Shown here in pieces: positions 33,067 through 41,794 of a stretch of DNA of 43,738 nt (position 1 is the first letter of the stretch; each line of letters opens with the position of its first letter). Source of the DNA: Anaerobacillus alkalilacustris (GTDB taxonomy: Bacteria > Bacillota > Bacilli > Bacillales > Anaerobacillaceae); the NCBI RefSeq assembly GCF_001866005.1, contig NZ_MLQR01000001.1, forward strand, positions 70,753 through 114,490, given 5' to 3'. The notes under the pieces are model-generated. The model made no database searches and was not told where the DNA came from. It was given only the letters and a program-made list of their open reading frames with translations. Both the position numbers and the translations under genes were made by a program.

Positions 33067-33972
33067 ATGGGAACAGGGAAAAAGTGGAATAAACGAGTGG
33101 TACGAGAAGCGGGGCAAGGGTATACGTTTATGTCGCCAACAATTTTTGTATTAGGATTGTTTGTCGTTGCACCGATTTTCTATGCAATATTTTTAGCGTT
33201 CCATCGTGTGGAATTATTAGGTGGAATGTCGTTTAACTTTATTGGTTTTGATAACTTTACGAGAGTTGTAGATGATACTCGTGCCAAAATTGCGATCATG
33301 AATACAGCTAAATACGTAGCTGTTGTTGTGCCGATCCAAACGGCACTTGCCCTTATTCTAGCAGCGACGTTAAATGCTGGTATGAAAGGTGAAAAGTTTT
33401 TTAGAATTGTATACTTTTTACCGACTTTAACTTCTTCAGCAGTATTAACGTTGATCTTCATGTGGATGTATAATCCAGAAGGACTAATTAACAATATTCT
33501 AGCATTTGTTGGCTTACCGACATACAACTGGATTAATGATCCGTCTGTTGCTTTAAATGCAATCATGATGATGAACATTTGGTCAACAGCACCGTTTTTT
33601 ATGGTTATTTACTTAGCGGCCCTACAGGATATTCCGGATTCAATGTATGAAGCAGCTGAACTTGATGGTGCAAATGGCATTCAAAAGTTTTGGTATATTA
33701 CTGTTCCACTATTACGACCGGTTACTTCATTTGCTGTTATTATGGGACTTATTGGAACGTTTCAGTTATTTGATCAGTCGTACATTTTCTCTGGTGGTTC
33801 GGGTGGACCAAGTAACTCAACGTTAACAGTTGTACTTTTAATCTATCAATATGCATTTGGTACTTCAGGAAGAATGGGATATGCTGCTGCAATAGCATTT
33901 ATCCTTGCATTTATCATTTTAACAGCTACTTTAATTCAAAGAAAAATGCAAAAAGAGGAATCTTTCTATTAA
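33067..33972 (+). CDS. ABC sugar transporter permease (MalF/UgpA type)
   Basis: A 301-aa CUT1 permease with six predicted membrane spans. The first is FMSPTIFVLGLFVVAPIF and the EAA loop is MYEAAELDGANGIQKFWYI. The C-terminal span is AIAFILAFIILTATLI. It pairs with the permease at 34020. Partner and substrate follow from the operon: the binding protein upstream and the debranching-type glycosidase. GAGAGGAG precedes the ATG. Confidence 0.93.
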   Translation: MGTGKKWNKRVVREAGQGYTFMSPTIFVLGLFVVAPIFYAIFLAFHRVELLGGMSFNFIGFDNFTRVVDDTRAKIAIMNTAKYVAVVVPIQTALALILAATLNAGMKGEKFFRIVYFLPTLTSSAVLTLIFMWMYNPEGLINNILAFVGLPTYNWINDPSVALNAIMMMNIWSTAPFFMVIYLAALQDIPDSMYEAAELDGANGIQKFWYITVPLLRPVTSFAVIMGLIGTFQLFDQSYIFSGGSGGPSNSTLTVVLLIYQYAFGTSGRMGYAAAIAFILAFIILTATLIQRKMQKEESFY

Positions 33973-34019
33973 GTTATAGGCTGCTCCCTAACAAATTAGG
34001 TGAGTAAGGAGGTCCAATT

Positions 34020-34847
34020 ATGAAGAAAAAAGTAGGAATCGGTAGAGCTATTCTTTATGTCATCTTATCGACCTATGCAATTATTACGATGTTACCATTT
34101 TTATGGGCATTATCATCTTCGTTTAAAAGTTTAGAAGAAATTTTAAGCGGAGCGATGACGCTTTTTCCAAGAGATTTCACCTTTGAAAATTATCGTTCTA
34201 TTTTTGTAGAGCAACGTTATTTTCCACGTTGGTTATTAAATAGTGTGATTGTGGCAGTCATTGGAACAGGATTAAATTTGTTATTTAATTCAATGGCGGG
34301 TTATGCACTAGCGCGGCTTAGCTTTCCAGGAAAAAAGGGATTATTTATTATGGTATTAGCTGTGCTCATGATCCCAGGACAAGTAACGATGATACCTAAT
34401 TATTTAATTTTAAACCATCTAGGTTGGTTAAACTCTTATCATGGGTTAATTGTGCCAGCGATGGTGAATGCAACATTCATTTTTATGATGAGGCAATTTT
34501 TCATTAACTTTCCTAAGGAGCTTGAAGAGGCAGCGGAAATTGATGGCCTCTCACGGATCGGAACATTCTTTAGGATTGTATTACCGATGGCAAAACCAGC
34601 TCTAGCAGCACAAGCGATCTTTGTTTTCATGGCATCTTGGAATGACTTTATGCGCCCATTAATCATTATGTCAGATGTGTCGATGTTTACCTTACCAGTT
34701 GGGTTAAACCTATTCAAAGATCAATATGTAACACACTGGAATTTCATTATGGCTGCATCAATGGTATTCACGTTACCAGTTCTTATTATCTACGCTTTCT
34801 TTAATCGGTATTTTATTAAAGGAATTTCATTTAGAGGAGATAAATAA
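34020..34847 (+). CDS. ABC sugar transporter permease (MalG/UgpE type)
   Basis: A 275-aa CUT1 permease, with about six membrane spans starting ILYVILSTYAIITMLPFLWA and the EAA loop ELEEAAEIDGLSRIGTFFRI. The C-terminus (YFIKGISFRGDK) is short, as usual in the family. TAAGGAGGT precedes the ATG. It is the last gene of the operon; no ATPase gene is present, so an MsmX-type ATPase elsewhere is needed. A strong terminator follows. Confidence 0.93.
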   Translation: MKKKVGIGRAILYVILSTYAIITMLPFLWALSSSFKSLEEILSGAMTLFPRDFTFENYRSIFVEQRYFPRWLLNSVIVAVIGTGLNLLFNSMAGYALARLSFPGKKGLFIMVLAVLMIPGQVTMIPNYLILNHLGWLNSYHGLIVPAMVNATFIFMMRQFFINFPKELEEAAEIDGLSRIGTFFRIVLPMAKPALAAQAIFVFMASWNDFMRPLIIMSDVSMFTLPVGLNLFKDQYVTHWNFIMAASMVFTLPVLIIYAFFNRYFIKGISFRGDK

Positions 34848-34852
34848 AGGAT

Positions 34853-34893
34853 AAAAGCTATTCTACCATTTATTTGGTAAGAATAGCTTTTTT
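34853..34893 (+). terminator. Terminator of the second sugar operon
   Basis: AAAGCTATTCTACCA and TGGTAAGAATAGCTTT form a long stem with one bulge around TTTATT, followed by TTTTT, 5 bp after the last stop codon. Confidence 0.9.
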
Positions 34894-34986
34894 TGCATAT
34901 GTGTTTATTCCATTACTGCTTTTGTATCGAAACATAGAAATTTATTGTATGATAGTAAAGTAATTTTAGAAAAAGGAAGGATTTTT

Positions 34987-35544
34987 TTGAAAAATGCGTA
35001 TTTAACTAGCCATTTCCCGTTAATTTCAATTATTCTGTTTAGCACTTCCTTATCTTTATATGTCGAAGGAATCATTATTCAAAAGCTGTATGATTTAGGT
35101 ATTTACCAAGGAATGACGGAAGTGTTTTCTGAAAGTGGGATAAAATTAACCTTATTATTTTTACTCTTATTATTTTTCTTCATGGTATTTGCAGCTTTAA
35201 AGCTGATTGCTAATACAATGATTGAACTTTCACTTCTATTTTTTTCAAATGATAAAGAGGGAGTTGAACTAACAAAAATTCGTTCAGGGTCTTGGCTTTA
35301 CCTAGTAGGTAGTGTCGTATCATTATTTTTGTTTTATCATATAATGTTTATTCTGTTCATTATAATAGTAGTTACTCTTAGTTACTTTGTTTTCTTTGTT
35401 TATAAGGTAAGTTCTTCTTTATCTTCGATTGGCTTAATAGGAATGGTTTTTTTTCACGTCTTTTTTTGGTTTGCATTTGTTCTTTCAGTCTCATATGCCA
35501 TGACCAAACTTTATAACAGTTTTCTAGCAAGTTTACCAATATAG
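34987..35544 (+). CDS. Membrane protein, YufK-like
   Basis: A 185-aa protein with four to five membrane spans: SHFPLISIILFSTSLSLYV, then LLFLLLLFFFMVFAALKLI, LYLVGSVVSLFLFYHIMFIL, and two more. The start is set at TTG 34987 since GGAAGGA lies just upstream, and the resulting N-terminus (MKNAYLTSHFPLISI) resembles what I recall of B. subtilis YufK. The frame is open further upstream to 34945, but without a site. Function is unknown. It is a single gene with a terminator shared with the convergent penicillin-binding protein gene. Confidence 0.65.
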   Translation: MKNAYLTSHFPLISIILFSTSLSLYVEGIIIQKLYDLGIYQGMTEVFSESGIKLTLLFLLLLFFFMVFAALKLIANTMIELSLLFFSNDKEGVELTKIRSGSWLYLVGSVVSLFLFYHIMFILFIIIVVTLSYFVFFVYKVSSSLSSIGLIGMVFFHVFFWFAFVLSVSYAMTKLYNSFLASLPI

Positions 35545-35600
35545 AAAAAAATGTAAAATATTAGTTTATCGAATAATCTAATATTCTACATTTTTTTTTG
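35543..35600. terminator. Bidirectional terminator
   Basis: ATGTAAAATATTAG (35551-35564) and CTAATATTCTACAT (35578-35591) form a stem with one mismatch, with a run of A on the left and nine T on the right. It serves the YufK-like gene (plus) and the class A PBP gene (minus). Confidence 0.88.
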
Positions 35601-35602
35601 AT

Positions 35603-37504
35603 TTAGTCTCCCATCAAATCGCGCCAAATGAGTAAATGAGGAGCACGTGAATTTATGTGAGCTAGGCTTTTCGGTTGATCGTACCCAACCCAAACTCCTG
35701 TTGTATACTCTTCATTAAGTCCGATAAACCAAAGGTCATGAAACGTGTTGGTTGTCCCTGTTTTCCCTCCAATAAAATTATTTCCGGAGTTATAGTAAGC
35801 TTTTCTTGCTGTTCCTTCAGTGATGACTTTATTTAGTAAACTTCTCATTTTAGAATTGGTTTCTTTATTCCATACTTGCTGTGGATTTTTATCCCACTCT
35901 AGTAATACTTTTCCGTTTGCATCCAACACCTTCTCAATGCCCCTTGCTTTTTGGAACATCCCTTCATTTGCAAATGTAGTGTAGGCTGTTGTCATTTCTA
36001 ACGGGCTCACGCCATATGTGAGTCCACCTAATGCTGAAGGTAAGTTGAAATCCTCTTCAACTATTTTTGTAAAACCCAATTTAAAAAAGTAAGAAAAAGC
36101 AGTTTCGATACCTATTTGGTCAAGCATTCGAACAGCAGCTGTATTGTAAGAATGTTTAAAGGCAGTTTCTAACCTTACATTTCCATAGGTAGCCCCACCG
36201 TAATTTCTTGGACAATATCCATTCTTACAAAAAGCCGAAGCATTAATGAAATTATTAATTGAACTATTCCTTTCTGATAAATAAGGAGCAAATACTAGTA
36301 ATGATTTTATAGATGATCCAGGTTGGCGAAATGCCTGAAACCCACGATGTAAATCAAACTTTTTGTATTGTTTTCCACCACTAATAGCAACAATATTGTT
36401 TGAGCGATGATCAATTATGACGGCAGCACCTTGTATACTTTGATTGGGGATGCGCTGAGCGATGACCTGGTAAATATTTTCCTGCTTTTTTGGTTGAAGT
36501 GATGAATGAATGTGAATGCCGCTTGAAAGAAGTTCCTCTACACGCTTTTTGCGACGGCTTATATATTGATTTTTATGCTCATTTGTAGAGGCACGTTCAA
36601 TCTTTTGATTATATCCCTCTTTTTCCCCAACTAATTGTTCAAATTCATAATGGATATAGGTTACGTAATCTGGATAGAGATCGATTTTTTTTGATGGGTT
36701 TAATGTTATTTTTCTATCTCTAGCAGCATTGTGCTGCTCTTTCGTGATGAATTGTAGTTCTAGCATTTTAGCTAATATCCAGTTTTTTCTTTCAGTTGTA
36801 TTACCGGGGTTGATAAAAGGATTATAATGAGTCGGATTGTTAGGTATCGCAAGTAAATAGGCTACTTCAGCTAAGGAAAGTTCACTGACAGAACGCGATA
36901 AATAAAATTGACTAGCAGCTTCGATACCATATACGCCATTTTGGAAAAATATCGCATTTAGATAAAGTTCAAGTATTTTTTCTTTTGAAAACATTTTTTC
37001 AATCTGAAAGGCGTACAACAATTCCGTAAGTTTACGATTGTAAGTACGGTCATTTGTTAAATAAATATTTTTAACTAACTGTTGTGTGAGGGTACTTCCG
37101 CCTTGCTCAATTGATTGGTTTTCAGCATTCACCAAAAAAGCTCTAGCAATACCTGTTATATCAAAACCTTTATGTGAAAAAAAATGTCGATCTTCTGTGG
37201 CAATAATTGCTTCGATAAAGTAAGTTGGTATCTCATCATAAGATATATAAATACGATTTTCCTCTTTGTAAATTTCAGAAATTATATTCCCGTTTGAATC
37301 ATATATATAGCTATTATCATGTAAAGAAAAATCATTAGTAGTTACTTTTTCTTCTAAAAGGCTTTCAACAGTCTGAATTTGACTTAACTCATTTGAAAAA
37401 CCAATGAAGGAAAATGAAAATACGCTAATAAAGATTAAAACAAGAAAAAAACCTATGCTTTTGCCCAACAAACTCACTCTTTCTAAAAAAATTCTTACTA
37501 CCAC
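35603..37504 (-). CDS. Class A penicillin-binding protein (transglycosylase/transpeptidase)
   Basis: A protein of up to 633 aa that polymerises and cross-links peptidoglycan outside the membrane. A single N-terminal span (IGFFLVLIFISVFSFSFIGF) anchors it. The GT51 domain (about 75-250) shows ATEDRHFFSHKGFD with the catalytic Glu and GGSTLTQQLVKN. The transpeptidase domain has GSSIKSLLVF (SxxK), HSYNTAAV (SxN) and GGKTGTTNT (KTG). It stops soon after KTG, without extra C-terminal domains, like the smaller PbpF/PbpG group linked to spores in Bacillus. The start is uncertain: GTG 37504 has no clear binding site, and a downstream GTG (about 37477) or TTG may be used. Confidence 0.9.
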   Translation of the reverse strand: MVVRIFLERVSLLGKSIGFFLVLIFISVFSFSFIGFSNELSQIQTVESLLEEKVTTNDFSLHDNSYIYDSNGNIISEIYKEENRIYISYDEIPTYFIEAIIATEDRHFFSHKGFDITGIARAFLVNAENQSIEQGGSTLTQQLVKNIYLTNDRTYNRKLTELLYAFQIEKMFSKEKILELYLNAIFFQNGVYGIEAASQFYLSRSVSELSLAEVAYLLAIPNNPTHYNPFINPGNTTERKNWILAKMLELQFITKEQHNAARDRKITLNPSKKIDLYPDYVTYIHYEFEQLVGEKEGYNQKIERASTNEHKNQYISRRKKRVEELLSSGIHIHSSLQPKKQENIYQVIAQRIPNQSIQGAAVIIDHRSNNIVAISGGKQYKKFDLHRGFQAFRQPGSSIKSLLVFAPYLSERNSSINNFINASAFCKNGYCPRNYGGATYGNVRLETAFKHSYNTAAVRMLDQIGIETAFSYFFKLGFTKIVEEDFNLPSALGGLTYGVSPLEMTTAYTTFANEGMFQKARGIEKVLDANGKVLLEWDKNPQQVWNKETNSKMRSLLNKVITEGTARKAYYNSGNNFIGGKTGTTNTFHDLWFIGLNEEYTTGVWVGYDQPKSLAHINSRAPHLLIWRDLMGD

Positions 37505-37691
37505 TAGACTTGATTTTTCTAGTCCTTTGGTAGCGATTAATAATGAAAACTACCTTTTATTTTAGCATTTTAGTCTTTAGAACTGTTATTTTTTTTAAAA
37601 GGAAAAGGGTGAATAGTGAATGAACAAGTTATTTAGCGCATAGTATTAATCAAGTACGTAATTTAAGCAGATAGACTGGGAGGAGGATTTA

Positions 37692-39587
37692 ATGAGTATC
37701 TTAGATAGACTTAAAGAGTTTCGAGAAGAAGAGAAACGACTTACTTGGGAAGGTACGTTCCGTGAATATTTAGAAATCATTAAAGAGAAGCCTGAGGTTG
37801 CGCAAACAGCACATTCTCGTATTTATAATATGATAAAGGATGCTGGCGTTGAAGAGATCGATGGTAAGAGAAGTTATAAGTTCTTTAGCAATGAAATCTA
37901 TGGATTAGAAGAAGCTATCGAGAGGTTGGTAGAAGAATATTTTCATTCAGCGGCTAAAAGGTTAGATGTTAGAAAGCGTATTTTATTACTAATGGGACCT
38001 GTTAGTGGCGGTAAATCAACCTTAGTTTCAATGCTAAAAAGAGGTTTAGAGAAATACTCTCGATCTGAAGATGGTGCTATTTATGCAATTAAAGGCTGCC
38101 CAATGCATGAAGATCCATTGCACTTAATCCCTCATCATTTAAGGGAAGATTTTTATAATGAATATGGAATAAAGGTAGAAGGAAACCTCTCTCCTCTCAA
38201 CATGATGCGCTTGGAACAGGAGTATGGCGGTGTAATTGAAGAAGTGATCGTCCAAAGAATTTTGCTTTCAGAGGATCGCCGTGTTGGTATTGGTACATTC
38301 AGTCCATCAGATCCAAAGTCTCAAGATATAGCGGATTTAACTGGAAGCATCGACTTTTCAACCATTGCTGAGTATGGTTCAGAGTCAGATCCACGTGCTT
38401 ACCGATTTGATGGTGAACTAAATAAAGCTAACCGTGGTTTAATGGAATTCCAAGAAATGTTGAAGTGTGATGAGAAGTTTTTATGGCATTTATTATCATT
38501 AACCCAAGAAGGGAACTTTAAAGCCGGCAGATTTGCTTTAATCTCAGCAGATGAAATGATCGTAGCTCATACGAATGAAGCAGAGTATAAATCATTTATC
38601 TCAAATAAGAAAAATGAAGCCCTTCATTCGAGAATTATTGTTATGCCAATCCCTTATAACTTAAGAGTTTCTGAGGAAGAAAAGATTTATAAGAAGATGA
38701 TTAAAGATAGTGATATTTCCGATGTTCATATTGCTCCACATGCATTAAGGGTTGCTGCTATCTTTACTATTTTAACAAGGCTCAAAGAATCAAAAAAACA
38801 AGGCGTAGATGTTCTCAAGAAACTTAAACTTTATGACGGGCAAACTGTCGAAGGATTCAATACACAAGACGTTGAGGAAATGAAAAAGGAATACCAAGAT
38901 GAAGGTATGACAGGAATCGACCCACGTTATGTCATTAATCGTATTTCCTCGGCAATAATTCGCAAAGAACTATCGTCAATTAATGCATTGGATGTATTAC
39001 GTTCTATAAAAGAAGGATTAGATCAACATGCATCTATATCTAAAGAAGACCGTGAAAGATACATTAATTTCATTTCTGTAGCAAGAAAAGAATATGATGA
39101 AATTGCAAAGAAAGAAGTTCAAAAAGCGTTTGTTTATTCTTATGAAGAGTCTGCTAAGACGTTGATGGATAACTATTTAGATAATGTTGAAGCATTTTGT
39201 AATAAAAATAAACTGCGTGATCCATTAACTGGAGATGAGATGAATCCAGACGAAAAGCTTATGCGTTCAATTGAAGAACAAATTGGCATTTCAGAAAATG
39301 CGAAAAAAGCATTCCGGGAAGAAATACTCATTCGAATTTCGGCTTATGCTCGTAAAGGAAAGAGATTTGATTATAATTCCCACGAGCGCTTAAGAGAAGC
39401 TATACAGAAGAAATTATTTGCTGATCTTAAAGACGTTGTCAAGATCACTACGTCCACGAAAACACCTGACGAAAATCAGTTGAAGAAGGTTAACGAAGTG
39501 ATTGCAAGACTTATTGATGATCATGGGTACAATTCTGTCTCGGCCAATGAATTACTTCGTTATGTAGGTAGTTTGTTAAATAGATAA
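37692..39587 (+). CDS. prkA: PrkA, AAA+ serine protein kinase / protease-like protein
   Basis: PrkA (631 aa, which I recall as the length of B. subtilis PrkA) is an AAA+ protein with a C-terminal kinase-like domain, made early in sporulation and reported as a Ser kinase and/or protease. The Walker A motif is GPVSGGKSTL (about residues 101-110). Further conserved blocks are AIKGCPMHEDPLHLIP and RGLMEFQEMLKC. Start ATG follows GGGAGGAGG. It is typically clustered with yhbH and spoVR; here uspA and sip genes lie between prkA and yhbH. A strong terminator follows, so prkA is a single transcription unit. Confidence 0.96.
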   Translation: MSILDRLKEFREEEKRLTWEGTFREYLEIIKEKPEVAQTAHSRIYNMIKDAGVEEIDGKRSYKFFSNEIYGLEEAIERLVEEYFHSAAKRLDVRKRILLLMGPVSGGKSTLVSMLKRGLEKYSRSEDGAIYAIKGCPMHEDPLHLIPHHLREDFYNEYGIKVEGNLSPLNMMRLEQEYGGVIEEVIVQRILLSEDRRVGIGTFSPSDPKSQDIADLTGSIDFSTIAEYGSESDPRAYRFDGELNKANRGLMEFQEMLKCDEKFLWHLLSLTQEGNFKAGRFALISADEMIVAHTNEAEYKSFISNKKNEALHSRIIVMPIPYNLRVSEEEKIYKKMIKDSDISDVHIAPHALRVAAIFTILTRLKESKKQGVDVLKKLKLYDGQTVEGFNTQDVEEMKKEYQDEGMTGIDPRYVINRISSAIIRKELSSINALDVLRSIKEGLDQHASISKEDRERYINFISVARKEYDEIAKKEVQKAFVYSYEESAKTLMDNYLDNVEAFCNKNKLRDPLTGDEMNPDEKLMRSIEEQIGISENAKKAFREEILIRISAYARKGKRFDYNSHERLREAIQKKLFADLKDVVKITTSTKTPDENQLKKVNEVIARLIDDHGYNSVSANELLRYVGSLLNR

Positions 39588-39933
39588 ATGGGGAAGTTGA
39601 CATATAGTATCAGAACTTTTTATAAGGACTGATACTATAGAGTCAACTTTTTTATGCTAGAAAAGTGGTTAATTATTAAAGTCTACTCCCCTTCCTCTTA
39701 TTACTTTCAAAGGTATGCTGTTGTTCAAGTATTCCTTTGACCTTGGTACATTCTTAAAAAGATAAAAAATCTGTAGTATTAGCTTGTTTCAAGTCGAGAA
39801 AAAATTATTAAAATTTATTAAGTATAGTAGGAGATGTAGCGCTGTATGAAGAAACAATTACTTGGAGAGAAATCGATAATGTATGTTATCGAGTAGATAT
39901 AGTAGAGTTGGTTAAAAAGGGAGGGGGATCACG
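39588..39933 (+). other. Intergenic region between prkA and uspA
   Basis: About 350 bp. It holds the prkA terminator and then AT-rich sequence. Just before uspA one frame (about 39820-39930) reads YEETITWREIDNVCYRVDIV without a start codon; it may be a relic or chance. No promoter is called. Confidence 0.45.
39594..39654 (+). terminator. Terminator after prkA
   Basis: AAGTTGACATATAGTATCAG and CTGATACTATAGAGTCAACT form a long stem with one interior bulge, followed by TTTTTT. Confidence 0.9.
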
Positions 39934-40353
39934 ATGTTTAAAAAAATTTTGTTAGCTGCAGATGGCTCTGAACATTCTATTCGTGCAGCAGAAAAAGCTT
40001 TGGCAATATCTAAAACATCTAATGAAAGTAGTATAGAAGTTATTTATGTTATTGATGGTTCAACATCAAAATCTGATGTATTAAGTAATTTTGATGTAAA
40101 AGCTATAACTGAGCAAAGAAAAGCAAAACTTAGACCGATAGAGGAGTTGTTAGTAAAAGACGACATCTCTCATAAATTTCATTTAGTTCATGGAGAACCG
40201 GGGCCGACTATTGTGAAATTTGCTAATGAAAATCAATATGATTTAGTTGTTATTGGAAGTCGCGGACTGAACACTCTTCAAGAGATGGTTTTAGGAAGTG
40301 TTAGTCACAAAGTGGCTAAGCGAGCAAACTGTCCTGTTATGATCGTAAAGTAA
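39934..40353 (+). CDS. Universal stress protein (UspA family)
   Basis: A 139-aa cytoplasmic protein with the UspA fold. It begins FKKILLAADGSEHSIRAAEKA and ends with the ATP-binding motif GSRGLNTLQEMVLGSVS (G-2x-G-9x-G-S), followed by CPVMIVK. ATP-binding family members are made in stress and stationary phase. AGGGAGGGGG precedes the ATG. It is a single gene with its own terminator. Confidence 0.93.
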   Translation: MFKKILLAADGSEHSIRAAEKALAISKTSNESSIEVIYVIDGSTSKSDVLSNFDVKAITEQRKAKLRPIEELLVKDDISHKFHLVHGEPGPTIVKFANENQYDLVVIGSRGLNTLQEMVLGSVSHKVAKRANCPVMIVK

Positions 40354-40362
40354 TACATAGAG

Positions 40363-40393
40363 ACACTTATCTTTTTTTGATAGGTGTTTTTTA
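40363..40393 (+). terminator. Terminator after uspA
   Basis: ACACTTATC and GATAGGTGT form a 9-bp stem with one G-U pair around TTTTTTT, followed by TTTTTATC. Confidence 0.87.
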
Positions 40394-40546
40394 TCTTAGA
40401 CAATTCTTGGATCGAACGTTCATTTTTCATTTAACCCACGTTTAAATAAATAAAAAATGGTAAAAATGAGCATATTAATAATTTTCAGAAAATTGATCGT
40501 GCGCATATTTAATATTTTTCTTATTAAAAATTTGGGAAGTGGACAA

Positions 40547-41134
40547 ATGGAAATAAATAGACGATTAGAAAATATAGAAAAAAGGAAAAAAGTAAAAAAA
40601 GAAATCATAAGTTGGGCGAAAACACTAGTGGTTGTACTAGTATTAGTAGTGGCGATACGAGGCTTTTTGTTTACTAACTATATCGTTTATGGTTCTTCCA
40701 TGATGCCGACAATCCAAGATCGTGACAGAGTGATAATAAATAAGATTGGATATGGTATAGGTGCACCAGAAAGATTCGATATGATTGTGTTTCATGCTAA
40801 CGAAACTACAGATTATATTAAGCGTGTTATTGGTCTTCCAGGGGATTTCATTGAATATAAAGATGATGTTCTATATGTAAACGGCATAGCTGTAGATGAA
40901 CCTTATTTAGTGGAAATAACGGATGTATACAAAAGGTATCCATATACACATGATTTTACTTTAGAAGAATTGACAGGAGAAAAATATGTACCGAAAGATC
41001 ATTTATTTGTATTAGGTGATAATCGCCGTAATAGTGTTGATAGTAGACAAATTGGTTTTATTTCCTTTGATGACATTGTAGGGAAAGCTGATATTGCATA
41101 CTGGCCAATTAAAGAATTTCGAAAACTTAAATAA
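40547..41134 (+). CDS. sip: Signal peptidase I
   Basis: A type I signal peptidase (195 aa) that removes signal peptides from secreted proteins at the outer face of the membrane. One N-terminal span (residues 27-44) is followed by the catalytic Ser in GSSMMPT (S51) and the general-base Lys in YIKRVIGLPGD (K93); the C-terminal box GDNRRNSVDSRQIGF is present. This Ser/Lys pair and single span are typical of Bacillus SipS-type enzymes. ATG 40547 gives the normal length; an in-frame ATG at 40457 would add 30 residues and has no clear binding site. A terminator follows. Confidence 0.93.
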   Translation: MEINRRLENIEKRKKVKKEIISWAKTLVVVLVLVVAIRGFLFTNYIVYGSSMMPTIQDRDRVIINKIGYGIGAPERFDMIVFHANETTDYIKRVIGLPGDFIEYKDDVLYVNGIAVDEPYLVEITDVYKRYPYTHDFTLEELTGEKYVPKDHLFVLGDNRRNSVDSRQIGFISFDDIVGKADIAYWPIKEFRKLK

Positions 41135-41162
41135 AGATCGCACCCCATGTGCGATCTTTTGC
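41133..41162 (+). terminator. Terminator after the signal peptidase gene
   Basis: AGATCGCAC and GTGCGATCT form a 9-bp perfect stem around CCCAT, followed by TTTTGC. It overlaps the stop codon region. Confidence 0.88.
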
Positions 41163-41169
41163 TTTATAA

Positions 41170-41241
41170 TCAGAATTTATAAATTTCTAACTTGGAAACT
41201 GTCTAGCGCAAGCAGCCTACGAGCTCGATCACTTCAGTCAA
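41170..41241 (+). repeat. Dispersed palindromic repeat, copy 4 (left arm)
   Basis: About 70 bp nearly identical to 2049-2118, including GTCTAGCGCAAGCAGCCTAC. The usual right arm GCTTGCGC is not found where expected; instead an unrelated repeat-rich insert (41242-41420) follows. It looks like a copy split or expanded by other repeats. Confidence 0.75.
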
Positions 41242-41295
41242 GTTTCTGACTTCGCTGACTTCTGGATTGCTTCTTTGATGATGCTTCATGCTACT

Positions 41296-41358
41296 TTGCT
41301 CCTGCGGTTACTCGTCGCACGGAAAACAATTGCTCCTGCGGTTACTCGTCGCACGGAA
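41296..41358 (+). repeat. Tandem direct repeat, two units of about 29 bp
   Basis: Two copies of a unit containing GCTCCTGCGGTTACTCGTCG, starting at 41296 and 41330 (34-bp period), identical over about 28 bp. They are GC-rich compared with the surroundings and lie inside the repeat cluster following copy 4. Only two units and no spacer diversity: not CRISPR. Confidence 0.8.
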
Positions 41359-41794
41359 CACAGCTTCGAGGAAACCTACTTCGAAGCGTTGCTGTCAGGC
41401 GCAAAAAGCACATAGTTTGCGGTCAAAGGTGACATCGGCATGTCCAGATTATTACGTTTTAATAATCTCCTTTATTCATTGATTAGGATACTTGTCCAAA
41501 CAATAATTTGAAGAAATATCAGAATTTCTTGTCAACTCTAGTAAGCCTCTGCATAGGATAGAGTAAATAAGATATTTTTCTCTTCAGACATGTTAGGAAT
41601 TCACACAACCATATTCCGTCGAGTTATTTATATGCTAGGAATAACTGAAATGTGATTAAAACCCAAAAAAAATTTATTGAAAACTTAAGAAATATTATTA
41701 AGTCTTAGTTAGTAATGTAAAAATGGTTAAGCTCTATATTCCTGCCAAATTTAATGGTAATGGAATAAATTCGACAAAGAGGAGGGAATTATGG

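Larger units (their letters stand above)
41135..41794 (+). other. Repeat-rich intergenic region before yhbH
   Basis: About 660 bp with no convincing gene. It contains the sip terminator, repeat copy 4, a tandem direct repeat (41296-41358), short inverted words such as GCTTCGA / TCGAAGC, and then AT-rich sequence likely to hold the yhbH promoter. A 64-codon frame here is composed of repeat sequence and is not called. Confidence 0.6.

Noticed and set aside
33180..33578. A 132-codon minus-strand frame inside the permease gene
   Set aside because: It is antisense to a clear CUT1 permease with the EAA loop, and has no binding site or homologue that I recognise.
41296..41358. Two direct repeats considered as a CRISPR array
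   Set aside because: Only two units separated by about 5 bp, with no spacers and no cas genes nearby.
41288..41482. A 64-codon frame in the repeat cluster before yhbH
   Set aside because: Its peptide is made by the direct repeat and surrounding repeats, and it has no ribosome binding site.
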